From Candidatus Peregrinibacteria bacterium GW2011_GWA2_33_10 (lineage in GTDB: Bacteria; Patescibacteriota; Gracilibacteria; UBA1369; GWC2-33-13): a stretch of 40,920 bases of DNA. The stretch lies in assembly GCA_000989565.1 (NCBI GenBank), contig LBOO01000021.1, forward strand, positions 1 to 40,920, given 5' to 3'. Both the position numbers and the translations under genes were made by a program. The notes below the pieces were generated by a model. It was not told the origin of the DNA and searched no databases. It was given only the letters and a program-made list of their open reading frames with translations. Positions 18,401 through 25,072 of this stretch are shown here, piece by piece (within the stretch, counting starts at the first letter, position 1; every line of letters begins with the position of its first letter).

Positions 18401-19122
18401 CGGTCAAAATATACAGTGATTCGGGCATCTTTACCCACCAATACATTTTCCGCGGGAGTTAATACTGAAATTTGAGGCGATTTTATTATCTTGAATGTTT
18501 GTTTATATGGAGAAACAAGATTTTTTTGAATTAGCGACTTTGCTTTTGTGCTTATTTCAATATTATAAATCCGGCCAATTTCCATTTTTTTGTCCGGTTT
18601 GTAAATAAGAGCGTTTCGATCCCATTCAAATTTTCCTTCCAAGGTTGGAGTTATCGCAAAAGCCTTTTCAGTAGAGCTTTTATCCATAGGCTGCGTAAAA
18701 ATTATTTTAAAAACTCCATTGGATGAAATTTCTATGATGTCTTCTTGTCGCTCCGCGCTTTGGACTTTTGGCGGTGGGATCAAAGGATATGACACTAAAG
18801 CTGTAATCAATAATACACAAATTGCCGCAAAACCGTATTTAAGCGGAGAAAATGTAAACAAAAATCCTTTTTTTTCTTTTTTAAAAGCATTTTTTTCATG
18901 TGTAAATATTTCTTTGTGGCGAAGCAACAATTGATCGCGAAGCCCCAATTTGAATCGGTCTTTTGCCGGATGCGGCCTTCTTTCCTGAATCAAATTTATA
19001 ATTTCCCGTAAATCTTTCGGTAAAGCGCCAAATCCTTTTTTCAAAATTTTGCTTAATTTCCTCGCTGCTAATTTTTCTTTGATTTTCTTTATCAAGTTTA
19101 GGTGGTTTAAGGAAAGATCCAA
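12484..19122 (-). CDS. Giant membrane-anchored bacterial alpha-2-macroglobulin with putative anti-sigma head
   Basis: This 2212-residue protein is a protease trap of the bacterial alpha-2-macroglobulin family. In order: a very basic cytoplasmic head (1-90); one membrane helix (about 95-115); Ig-like domains (about 130-330; FTQPMDKSSTEKAFAITP); further Ig/MG-like domains with a charged insert (about 360-480); an MG2 domain (about 820-910; YTERPIYRPGQTVYFKG); MG domains; a coiled-coil insert (about 1285-1365); a Gly-rich stretch near 1480 at the usual bait-region position; the A2M domain with VPDNLTTW (about 1530); and the thioester domain with YPYACAEQ, where C1709 and Q1712 would form the thioester. 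There is no lipobox. The start overlaps the sigma-factor gene by 16 nt. The head motif (RPHPAKDRFKLGLRDQLL) recalls anti-sigma heads, so a sensing role is inferred. Confidence 0.93.
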   Translation of the reverse strand: MDLSLNHLNLIKKIKEKLAARKLSKILKKGFGALPKDLREIINLIQERRPHPAKDRFKLGLRDQLLLRHKEIFTHEKNAFKKEKKGFLFTFSPLKYGFAAICVLLITALVSYPLIPPPKVQSAERQEDIIEISSNGVFKIIFTQPMDKSSTEKAFAITPTLEGKFEWDRNALIYKPDKKMEIGRIYNIEISTKAKSLIQKNLVSPYKQTFKIIKSPQISVLTPAENVLVGKDARITVYFDRPMQALSTIEKLNENSKIFTIVPEVKGTFKYLGTRGFQFIPDSLPLSTQFKITVNAGIQSLYGGTLEEPYIRNFSTLRPQVESISPQNGNDFNGPTTTLQLNFNQIIDLNSANDKIKVYKYKGEDKNYISNLKQSIDEIDGRFKDQNENNEVNKPAEIDIDLKNWQEIKINLIYLSEIEKQNYEKSLERAKKDKKEIAPLTEKELEEFKKTIVITPNKKFEFSKNYLIRIEKDLKAIEGNVGIEKEKLSLFTTVGKPKILSYTPGDYDKNYYQYYITAKFSNPMDLESIKEKIKIYPEHKNYKNEISYGSDNNEIIYYFDYKPSTEYKIVFPAGMEDYFGQKTEEEKVISFKTRQAYASYELLSKGEIAVLNSNFAPEYFVSSTNLKKINLKYKALETQEFEYLYRNGYLGWDETPNPPFKEMEITLNYKKDQKILTKLDFNEIAGKILTPGFYYFELSSDEVENYNGEKFTNRSKQYFVLTNTALTYKRSPDKILIWATDLKTGLPISDIDLFVKKGDKLIADGRPDSRGLFEKAITENTDYQVFGKRDAGDISFVDENWNEGINSWHFNIPFNSSPSKYLVYLYTERPIYRPGQTVYFKGILRRDDDATLLLPDEKEIEISIQDSRYQEILKKRIPINKNGSFNGELQLSESAALGEYILQANFVIENSSKTDYLYSENFTVAEYRKPDFKLDLKPEKESYINGEKAIINMNGSYFFGAPLANQEITYHVISKDYFFDKYEDEYYSFFNDGDDCYWGCSGSSEFILEGKSAFSSNGTAQISIPLEITDKKQSQIYTIEATTIGENQQAVSNRIVVPIHKGEYYLGIRTDTYVFEENKPFNVKIISLLPDGKIAPQKNFSIEGYERKWNTIKKQNFDGSFYYENSYEDKLIDQKKSTTSKNGKAEMEFKLPSGGIYKLVVKGTDQRGNEISSSTTIYVSSNNFIHYGRENNDRIELIPDKKEYKIGETAKIMIKSPYQNVKALMTIERGKFLSKKIIDIESNSSLIEIPVTSEFLPNVYVSVILVKGSGEDQKYLQTRLQKLIIQTEEEIKVKEEKIMELNNRIKLNFDQIEDEKEREKSDSSLVSEIENIEAQIVDLNKQNNTSKKELDSLSTKKNQNNIENKEDGNLAGFKLGYTTLRITPENKKMDIKILTDKKTYKPGEKVTVQIKTLNHENKGIPGEVSLSVIDDSLFSLTESNLNDILSQFYSQRELSVVTAQTLEKAIARINVEAAKGSKGGGGGGDSGIKTRSNFKDIAHWNAEIETNNKGEATISFTVPDNLTTWQIVAVGATKNTQVGINTQKITVAQDIMIQPILPRFLIRNDEAEIGAVVHNYTDKAIDSEIKISVSSLSLNEDSVKKFHLDPKKQIKLTWKVKVLKENQAQVKYRVTTGNKGDELEMKIPIYGFGIPEYIATSGILKENKSQIEELILPSNIDPGLGSLNITVSPTLADSIGKGMDYLETYPYACAEQTASSLLPNFIIKQIANFPTLKNNIQDIKNLDKQVEVGLQRIYKLQNSNGGWGLWENSLVNPHLSAYVLYTLYQGEKAGYIIDQEILSRGNAYLTQHLQDHKIDEKNSYEIASRAFVLYILSEINNGDLGLTNNLYSLKNKLNIAGKAYLAMTYDNIIRKQNIAGIVKTNTFARIDTLIDEIISEQKATPRGIHFEEKENHYLLFDTNTRTTALVLQMLNRLDPENILIEKIIKFLLLERKDGTWSTTQETVYSIISLIEYLNKSQELNPNFWAAIDINNKREEEAYFSSETISDKGEVQKKVANLLLNDQINQIKIVHGDGIGNLYYDINLSYYLPVEEIKELDQGFAVINEYFELEDKIMINSLPSLNLGKTYKSKITLIVPEDRYYVLVEDFIPAGLEIIDFNLKNTAQSIKMKYDKENVNNEYWDWYAQNNYFNHQEIRDDRIAYFADYLPKGVYELEYFVRATSSGEFHDKPAFASEMYFAEVFGRSNGKLLEIKK

Positions 19123-19562
19123 ACAAGAAGTGAAAGATATGTATTTATTTTTGCTTTTAGAAACTCCAAATCCGGTTTAATCTTTTTTAAAGTGCGATAA
19201 ATTATAACTCCGACATTTGTTTCAGTTAAAGCTAGAGCTTTAGCTATTTCTTTGTTACTTAATTCGCTGAAAAATTTTAAACTGATTATTTCCGCTTCTT
19301 TTTTATCCAATTTTTTTAGTACTTCGCCCACTTTTTCTTTCAGTTCATTATTTATTGCTTTTTTATCAGGTTCGCAGTGAGGGCTTTCGTCTTTAATATA
19401 ATGAAATTCGTCTATGTCCACGGTTTTTAAACGGCTTGATTTCCCGTAATGATCGAAAACACAATTACGTGCGATTTTAAATATCCATGCGCCGAAAGGC
19501 AGACCTTTCCATTGATATTTTGGCAGATTCTCTAAAATTTTTGTAAAAATTTCACTTACCAA
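19107..19562 (-). CDS. Short ECF-type sigma factor lacking region 2.1
   Basis: The 151 residues from TTG 19562 contain sigma region 2.2-2.4 (EIFTKILENL, FGAWIFKIARNCVFDHY) and region 4 (LKKLDKKEAEIISLKFFSELSNKEIAKALALTETNVGVII). The frame can be extended upstream only by Leu-Thr-Glu-Asp before an in-frame TGA, so the usual first 40 or so residues (region 2.1, which helps bind core polymerase) are absent. I found nothing resembling them in the other frames of 19577-19700. It may start at TTG 19574 or 19562, be 5'-truncated, or be a genuinely short variant. It overlaps the macroglobulin gene by 16 nt, so the two are coupled. Confidence 0.8.
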   Translation of the reverse strand: MVSEIFTKILENLPKYQWKGLPFGAWIFKIARNCVFDHYGKSSRLKTVDIDEFHYIKDESPHCEPDKKAINNELKEKVGEVLKKLDKKEAEIISLKFFSELSNKEIAKALALTETNVGVIIYRTLKKIKPDLEFLKAKINTYLSLLVWIFP

Positions 19563-19787
19563 ATCTTCAGTTAATCACTAATTTTTTTTCCGCTTGTAAA
19601 TCCAATGTGAGTATTTTTATATTCTTTTTAAAATTAATAACTTAACTACCATAAAATTTTTACAAAATTGGAATATTTAGTAAAGGATGATTAGACAGGA
19701 AACGTTTTTTAAGGTTAATCGTATAGTAACTTCAAATAGATTTTTTTGTAAATTCATGTTATTATATACAGATTGTTTAATATAAAA

Positions 19788-21575
19788 ATGCAAAACGAAA
19801 CTTTAATTTATATTTATTTGCTTTTAGGCGGAGTAATTATTGCGTTAATTAATATTCGTGTTTTTTTTATTTTTCAGAAATCAAAAAGAAAAATTCTGGA
19901 ACAGGAAGAAAATACTAAAGAAAAACTATATGAAATAGCCATTTTAAAGGAATTAGAGCAGAGAATAGGATATTCTCTGCATTTAGAAAAAATAATTGAT
20001 ATAGTTTTAGGTTCAATAAGGCAATTTTCTCATTATACGGCGGCGGCTTATGTGCTTAAATCAGGCTCCAATCTGGTTTTTAAATGTGATTTGAACAATT
20101 CTGTAGATAATGATTTTATTCAAAAGTTGAAATTCCGCATGTTTGATTCATTGAATGAACAATTAAATAAAACCTTAAATCAAAATAGAATTGAAGAATA
20201 TTTATCCGGAGCCATTATTGTTGATGAAATCAATTCTCCTTTTAATTCATATTATGAACTCCCAATTACATCAAAAGGAGAATTATTCGGCGTTTTAGCT
20301 TTAGCCAGCATTGAAAAAAACTTTTTTAAAGATGAAGAAATGACTTTATTAAAGAAAATTTTACATCAAACCGAAGAAGCGATTCGAAAATTTGAATACG
20401 CGCTTGAGAGAGAAAAAGGAAAAATAAGCTCAATGGTTGAGAGTATGACAGACGGTGTCTTAATGACTGATAACAATTCCATGATTGTGGCCGCAAATCC
20501 GGCAGCTAAGAATTTGATTCATGTACAAAAAGAAATTAATGTTACAATTTTTGATTTTATTGAATCTTTCGGTGGGGTATTTGATATTCGAGGAAAATTG
20601 GAAGAGAGCATCACTTTAAGAAAAGATTTAAGAGTCGATGGTGTAATTATAAATGACAAATTTTTTCAAATTTATATTTCACCTGTTAGAAACACTTTAA
20701 ATCAGGAGGAAATTTTGGGGGCCGCCATAATTTTTCATGATATAACAAAAGAAAAAGAAGTTGAAAAAATGCGTGATGATTTCACTTCAATGATGGTTCA
20801 TGATTTAAGAACGCCTCTTGATGGCATTAAAAAAATGATCAGTGTTATCGATGATAGTTCCGAAGATATTAAATTGCGGGAAAAATACTTAAATATGATT
20901 GAAAAGGAAGCAGGGGAAATGCTCAATATTGTGAACAGTCTTCTGGATATTGCCAAATTAGAATCAGGCAAATTTGAAATATTTTTAGAGGAGGCGGATG
21001 TTAAAAGTTTAATAAAAGAAAAAGTTGAATATTATTTGCCGGTAGCAAAAGAAAGAGGAGTTTCCTTGTCTTCAAATGTTTCGGATAATATCCCTGAAAG
21101 CATACTTTTTGACGCCTCGAGAGTTTCGCGTGTTTTAACAAATTTAATAGGAAATGCTTTAAAATTCACAGACAAAGGCGGTTTTATGAAGATTTATGCT
21201 TTTATGCATGATATTAAGAAGGAAATAACAACTGAAATTAAAGAAAATAATATTGAATGGCAGGTTTCCAATTATGAAAAATTTAAAAATATCAGTGAAA
21301 ATTCATTAATAATAAGCGTGACTGATTCAGGAATTGGAATAAAAGAAGAATATTTGGATAAAATTTTTGAAAAATTCACTCAAACCGGAGAAAAAAGAGA
21401 AGGGGAGAAAAAAGGCACCGGCCTTGGATTGACTGTTGCAAAAGGCATTGTTGAAGCGCATGGAGGGTTAATCTGCGTTTCTTCCATTCCGGGAAAAGGA
21501 AGCACTTTTTGGTTTTCTTTGCCGATAAGAATAAATGATTCAAAAATTGCATTGAAGGAAGGAAAAGCTAAATGA
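19788..21575 (+). CDS. Membrane sensor histidine kinase (GAF-PAS-HisKA-HATPase)
   Basis: Counting from ATG 19788, this is a 595-residue kinase. One membrane helix (about 7-29) is followed by a GAF-like domain (about 55-195), a PAS domain (about 205-315), the dimerisation domain with phosphoacceptor H338 in MMVHDLRTP, and the ATPase domain (about 430-590) with N box LTNLIGNALKF, G1 TDSGIGI, F box FEKF and G2 GTGLGLTVAKG. It lacks any sizeable extracytoplasmic loop, so it senses through the membrane or in the cytoplasm. A TTG in frame at 19773 would add five residues, and I prefer the ATG. The response regulator gene follows after 36 nt. Confidence 0.95.
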   Translation: MQNETLIYIYLLLGGVIIALINIRVFFIFQKSKRKILEQEENTKEKLYEIAILKELEQRIGYSLHLEKIIDIVLGSIRQFSHYTAAAYVLKSGSNLVFKCDLNNSVDNDFIQKLKFRMFDSLNEQLNKTLNQNRIEEYLSGAIIVDEINSPFNSYYELPITSKGELFGVLALASIEKNFFKDEEMTLLKKILHQTEEAIRKFEYALEREKGKISSMVESMTDGVLMTDNNSMIVAANPAAKNLIHVQKEINVTIFDFIESFGGVFDIRGKLEESITLRKDLRVDGVIINDKFFQIYISPVRNTLNQEEILGAAIIFHDITKEKEVEKMRDDFTSMMVHDLRTPLDGIKKMISVIDDSSEDIKLREKYLNMIEKEAGEMLNIVNSLLDIAKLESGKFEIFLEEADVKSLIKEKVEYYLPVAKERGVSLSSNVSDNIPESILFDASRVSRVLTNLIGNALKFTDKGGFMKIYAFMHDIKKEITTEIKENNIEWQVSNYEKFKNISENSLIISVTDSGIGIKEEYLDKIFEKFTQTGEKREGEKKGTGLGLTVAKGIVEAHGGLICVSSIPGKGSTFWFSLPIRINDSKIALKEGKAK

Positions 21576-21611
21576 TATTGTATATAGGATCCAATCTCTT
21601 AAAAATCATAT

Positions 21612-22067
21612 ATGAATAATACTAAGATAAAAATTTTGTTTTCAGAGGATGATGAATTTCTTGTTGATATTTATAAAAATAAATTTGAAAAAGCCGGATT
21701 TGATGTCAGAAGCGTGCAGAACTTGAATAGTATTATTTCTGAAGCTAAGGATTTTCAACCGGATTTTATTTTTTTTGATTTACTATATGATGGAGAACCG
21801 GCTTTTGAAGTTTTAAAACAGATAAAAAATGATGATGAAACAAAAAATATTCCGGTAGTCGCGCTTACTAATTTGAGAAAAGAAGAAGATCGAAAAAAAG
21901 CAATGGAAGCAGGGGCGCTCGATTATGTTTCAAAATTGGAAACTTCTCTTGAAAAAATGATCGCTGTTGTTGAAGAAAAATTACAGTTGAAAATTTGTCC
22001 GAATTGCCATGAGAGAGCAAAAATTGTTGAAGGAAAGTGTAATTTATGCGGCACTAAAATAGAATAG
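21612..22067 (+). CDS. Response regulator receiver with C-terminal zinc ribbon
   Basis: A 151-residue protein. Residues 5-122 form a CheY-like receiver with acidic residues E12-D13, phosphoacceptor D56, the switch threonine T86 and the conserved lysine K108. There is no DNA-binding domain. Residues 129-146 hold four cysteines (C129-x2-C132, C143-x2-C146), a small zinc ribbon. It lies 36 nt after a histidine kinase gene and is surely its partner. Output is probably protein-protein contact, or nucleic-acid contact through the ribbon. Confidence 0.93.
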   Translation: MNNTKIKILFSEDDEFLVDIYKNKFEKAGFDVRSVQNLNSIISEAKDFQPDFIFFDLLYDGEPAFEVLKQIKNDDETKNIPVVALTNLRKEEDRKKAMEAGALDYVSKLETSLEKMIAVVEEKLQLKICPNCHERAKIVEGKCNLCGTKIE

Positions 22068-22069
22068 AT

Positions 22070-23245
22070 TTAACCAATCAAATTCAAAACCAATCCCGCG
22101 ATCAATGGCACCAAAATATTGTCATCTATTATGTGTGTCTGATATTTGAAATCAATTGATTCAATTATCATGGAAATGGTACTTCCCAGCAAAGCAGGCA
22201 AAAAAGGGACATAAAAAGACGCAACAATACTTGAAATTACAATTGATGAGATAAGTCCTTCCAAATGTTTTCGACTATTTAAAGGGTTTTTTATTTTGCC
22301 AAAATAATTACCCACAATGTTTGAAAAGCCATCACCGAAACTCATTATTAAAATTGAAGCTAAAGCAATATTTTCAGGGAATAAAATAATGCAAAGAATT
22401 GAGCTTAGCAGAAGGAAAAAAGAACCTTTCCCGGGAAAATTTTTTAAATCTTTTTCTCTTTCAAAATATTTTAAACAAGTGTGAATAAAAGGCAATTTGT
22501 ATTTTCGGCTAAATAAAATCAATATTACTCCTACAAAAAGTCCCATTAATAAGTTATTCAGGTTTATTAATCTTAATTCATAAAGCGTTACTATAGAAAT
22601 ACCCATTAATATATGCAATATTTGTCTTCTAAGCTCAAATTTATTTTTTATGTGATGAAAAATTTGAGAAATAAATTTATATTTTAAATTTAAGAAGTTA
22701 AGATTATAACCTAAAAATAGTCCAAAAATAATGCCGGCCATGATTTCTGAAAATATATGAACTTGTAAATATAATCTTGAAAAGCTGATAATAAAAGCAA
22801 AAAACAGAATCAAAAAAAACTTTTTTTTGCTCCAAATTGATTTTAAAATGGGTAATATAGAAAATATAAGCGCAGCGTGAATACTGGGAAAAGAAAATTT
22901 ATCTATAAATATTAAAGGATTTTCTGATGTTATGGGAAGCAGCTCGGGTCTTTCGTATTGAAGTATTATTTTTAATAAATTGCCAAAAATAATTGCGAAT
23001 AATATTGTAAGAAAGAATAAAAGCAGAATTTCGTAATTCTTTTGAACAAAAATTTGCAAAAAAATCAGAGCAATAACACTAAATAAACCTATTGTTGTGA
23101 TGTATATAACAATTTGATGAAACAGAGAATCAGGAAAAGAAATTATTTGGAAATTAAGTAAACCTTTTTCACGAATAAATATAAATGCGAAAAAAGCAAA
23201 TATAAGAAAAATGTTAATTATACTGTATAAGATATTTTTTTTCAT
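22070..23245 (-). CDS. PAP2 phosphatase fused to dolichol/polyprenol-kinase-like domain
   Basis: This 391-residue polytopic membrane protein joins two enzyme families. Residues 1-190 are a PAP2 lipid phosphatase with all three motifs: K92-x6-R99-P100, PSIH at 120-123 (PSGH family motif) and SR-x6-H163, with E167 in place of the usual Asp. Residues about 200-391 resemble CTP-dependent lipid kinases and cytidylyltransferases of the Sec59/Dgk1 type: ELRRQILH (204-211), PGKGSF, FGDGFSNIVGNYFGK (303-317) and a KHLEG motif (326-330). A phosphatase for polyprenyl diphosphate and a polyprenol kinase would together recycle the carrier lipid of the cell wall. That pairing is inference. The gene is convergent with the response regulator, with no gap. 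Confidence 0.85.
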   Translation of the reverse strand: MKKNILYSIINIFLIFAFFAFIFIREKGLLNFQIISFPDSLFHQIVIYITTIGLFSVIALIFLQIFVQKNYEILLLFFLTILFAIIFGNLLKIILQYERPELLPITSENPLIFIDKFSFPSIHAALIFSILPILKSIWSKKKFFLILFFAFIISFSRLYLQVHIFSEIMAGIIFGLFLGYNLNFLNLKYKFISQIFHHIKNKFELRRQILHILMGISIVTLYELRLINLNNLLMGLFVGVILILFSRKYKLPFIHTCLKYFEREKDLKNFPGKGSFFLLLSSILCIILFPENIALASILIMSFGDGFSNIVGNYFGKIKNPLNSRKHLEGLISSIVISSIVASFYVPFLPALLGSTISMIIESIDFKYQTHIIDDNILVPLIAGLVLNLIG

Positions 23246-23284
23246 ATGAAGCTGATTTTATTTTATTCGAAGAAAGAATACTAT

Positions 23285-23311
23285 AAAAGCCTTCCCGGAT
23301 GGAAGGCTTTT
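23285..23311 (-). terminator. Intrinsic terminator after the rpsP-khpA-pilin operon
   Basis: A perfect 11-bp stem, AAAAGCCTTCC (23285-23295) with GGAAGGCTTTT (23301-23311), and a 5-nt loop. It lies 23 nt after the pilin gene. The stem carries A's at one end and T's at the other, so it could act in both directions. Confidence 0.85.
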
Positions 23312-23333
23312 ATTTAACGAGTTTTTATAAATT

Positions 23334-23699
23334 TTAATCTAAGGAAGATCCTCCCCCGGAGACACCGTTACCGCCGATATTGCGGATTGTGTCGAATATA
23401 TCGCTGATATTAATGTATCTAATCAAATCAATTCCTAATATTTTACCAACGGCACCCACGATTACCACTGCTAAAACCGTAATTATCAGACCAAATATTG
23501 CATATCTGATAGTACTGACTGCTTGCTTTACTTTATCTTCTTGTCCTCCGGAAAGTATAAAAGAGATACCTCCGACAAAAACAAAAATTATGGATAGCAA
23601 TCCCGCAGCAATTATAGCATAGGCAAGTCCTTTTGTAATTATTTCGACTATCTCTAAATTTTGTCCCGCCTCAATGATTGTATTGGATTCATCCGGCAT
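23334..23699 (-). CDS. VirB2/TrbC-like pilin-type membrane protein
   Basis: A 121-residue protein with two membrane helices (about 22-48 and 64-88) separated by the loop SGGQEDKVKQA, the pattern of VirB2/TrbC-like pilin subunits that are widespread in CPR genomes. A Gly/Ser-rich tail (GGNGVSGGGSSLD) follows. There is no conventional long signal peptide, as in these relatives. It sits 31 nt after khpA and is probably read with rpsP and khpA. No other type IV secretion gene lies in the window, so whether it forms a pilus is unknown. Confidence 0.75.
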   Translation of the reverse strand: MPDESNTIIEAGQNLEIVEIITKGLAYAIIAAGLLSIIFVFVGGISFILSGGQEDKVKQAVSTIRYAIFGLIITVLAVVIVGAVGKILGIDLIRYINISDIFDTIRNIGGNGVSGGGSSLD

Positions 23700-23730
23700 C
23701 GTTAATAAAGGTTAAAAAAATATTTTTATA

Positions 23731-24027
23731 TTAACTTTCAGCTTCACTTTCAGCTTCAGATTCACCTTCGGGTTCAATAATCTTTAAGTTAACTCGCATA
23801 TTATGCTTAGAACCTACAATTCTCAATAAAGTTCTTAAAGCTTTTGCTGTTTGGCCATTTTTGCCAATAATTTTTCCCATATCTTCTTTTGAAACTTTTA
23901 AAGTGATCAATACTCCCATTTCATCCACTTTTCTTTCAATTTCAATCAGATCCGGGCTATCAACAATCGCCTTAATTACATATTCTATAAATTGCTGATC
24001 TATTTTTTTATCATTATCATCTGCCAT
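23731..24027 (-). CDS. khpA: KH-domain RNA-binding protein KhpA
   Basis: This 98-residue protein is a single type-II KH domain with the RNA-binding loop GKNG in KIIGKNGQTAKALRTLL. It is the usual neighbour of rpsP across bacteria. KhpA forms a dimer with KhpB in Gram-positives, and the pair affects cell-wall and RNA control. The C-terminus carries a short acidic repeat, EGESEAESEAES, encoded by near-identical codons. It lies 86 nt downstream of rpsP and 31 nt upstream of the pilin gene. Confidence 0.93.
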   Translation of the reverse strand: MADDNDKKIDQQFIEYVIKAIVDSPDLIEIERKVDEMGVLITLKVSKEDMGKIIGKNGQTAKALRTLLRIVGSKHNMRVNLKIIEPEGESEAESEAES

Positions 24028-24113
24028 TATTTAAAAGATTAGAATTTATTAAATAAAATTTATCAATTTTATAGTTTTGAAACAAGTTTAGAATTCGCCA
24101 TTGCTTTATTTCA

Positions 24114-24440
24114 CTATGCGGCTTGGGCTTTTGCTTCAGCAGCTTGAGCTTTTTTAGACTTCCTCTGTTTAGAACGAGGTTGTATATAAGCTTCTATCCC
24201 GGGGTACTGCATATGATTTTTGAGCAAAACAGCTACTGTATCGCTTGGTTTCGCACCAACAGAGATCCAGTATTCTATTCGTTCTTTCTTAGCTTCAAAA
24301 ACTTTTGGTGAAGAAATTGGAATGTAATGACCAACAACTTCAATAAATTTACCTTTTATAGGCGCATCCTTTTCAGCGACAACGATCCTATATTTAGGTT
24401 GATTTCTCCTTCCTGTTCTGGAGAGTCTGATTACTAACAA
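24114..24440 (-). CDS. rpsP: 30S ribosomal protein S16
   Basis: The protein (108 residues) begins LVIRLSRTGRRNQPKYRIVV after its initiator and has the S16 signature throughout, with a C-terminal Lys/Ala-rich tail (KKAQAAEAKAQAA) that is common in this protein. S16 is needed for assembly of the 30S body. No ATG is available at the right place: the frame starts at TTG 24440, as the normal N-terminus requires. khpA follows. A promoter lies at 24483-24511. Confidence 0.97.
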   Translation of the reverse strand: MLVIRLSRTGRRNQPKYRIVVAEKDAPIKGKFIEVVGHYIPISSPKVFEAKKERIEYWISVGAKPSDTVAVLLKNHMQYPGIEAYIQPRSKQRKSKKAQAAEAKAQAA

Positions 24441-24482
24441 TCTTAGTGGGTTTAAATTTCAAAAATATAAATCTGTAATAAG

Positions 24483-24511
24483 ATCCTATAAATTTTATAA
24501 GAATAAGTCAA
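24483..24511 (-). promoter_or_regulatory. Promoter of the rpsP operon
   Basis: TTGACT (24506-24511, 5 of 6) and TAGGAT (24483-24488, 4 of 6) lie 17 nt apart on the minus strand, ahead of the TTG start of rpsP. Confidence 0.5.
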
Positions 24512-24526
24512 TAGTAGATTTTTAAA

Positions 24527-24871
24527 TTATTCTACTTTTACTTCAACTGTAGGCTCTTCTGTAGTTGCTGTATCTGTAGTTGCTTCAACAGTAGGTTCAG
24601 TCGTTACAGCTTCAGCCTCAGCAGCTTCTTCTGTAGTAGTTGCAGCTTCTTCAACAGTTACTTCAGTTCCTTCAGTTGTTTCTTCAACAGTTGCTTCAAC
24701 AGTGCTTCCATCTTCAGTTTCAACAGTAACATTAGATGCATCACCATTAGTTTCTGCAGATGTATCAGTTCCTTCAGTATCAGTGTCTGTGTTATTAACT
24801 GCTGTACAACCAGCTAATAATACTACAGTCAAAGCAAGAACAGCAATGACGGACTTTGTTTTTTGCATCAT
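24527..24871 (-). CDS. Low-complexity Thr/Glu-rich lipoprotein
   Basis: A 114-residue protein with a lipoprotein signal: the lipobox LLAGC puts the modified cysteine at C22. The mature part is nearly all Thr, Glu, Ala and Val in irregular repeats (VEATVEETTEGTEVTVEE), acidic and probably extended or disordered. Such chains act as linkers or surface coats. No fold or ligand can be read. Lgt, which would attach the lipid, is encoded at 35972. It starts with two adjacent ATGs. Confidence 0.75.
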   Translation of the reverse strand: MMQKTKSVIAVLALTVVLLAGCTAVNNTDTDTEGTDTSAETNGDASNVTVETEDGSTVEATVEETTEGTEVTVEEAATTTEEAAEAEAVTTEPTVEATTDTATTEEPTVEVKVE

Positions 24872-25072
24872 AGATTTTCGTGTTTTAAAAAATAAAAATT
24901 TTGATGGCGATTAAAATTAACACTGAAGTTTTTATCTTGGCAATAGATTTTTTTATAATCTGACTTTATTATTTTTATATCCAATGGCGAAATATATTAA
25001 TAAAGTATTTGATTTTTTCTATATTTTCGGCTTTATAGAAGATAGTTAAATAATTTTAATTAACTTTAATTT

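Noticed and set aside
24527-24871. Tandem repeat in the lipoprotein gene
   Set aside because: The similarity of units comes from few residues (T, E, A, V) with recurring codons; there is no constant unit length.
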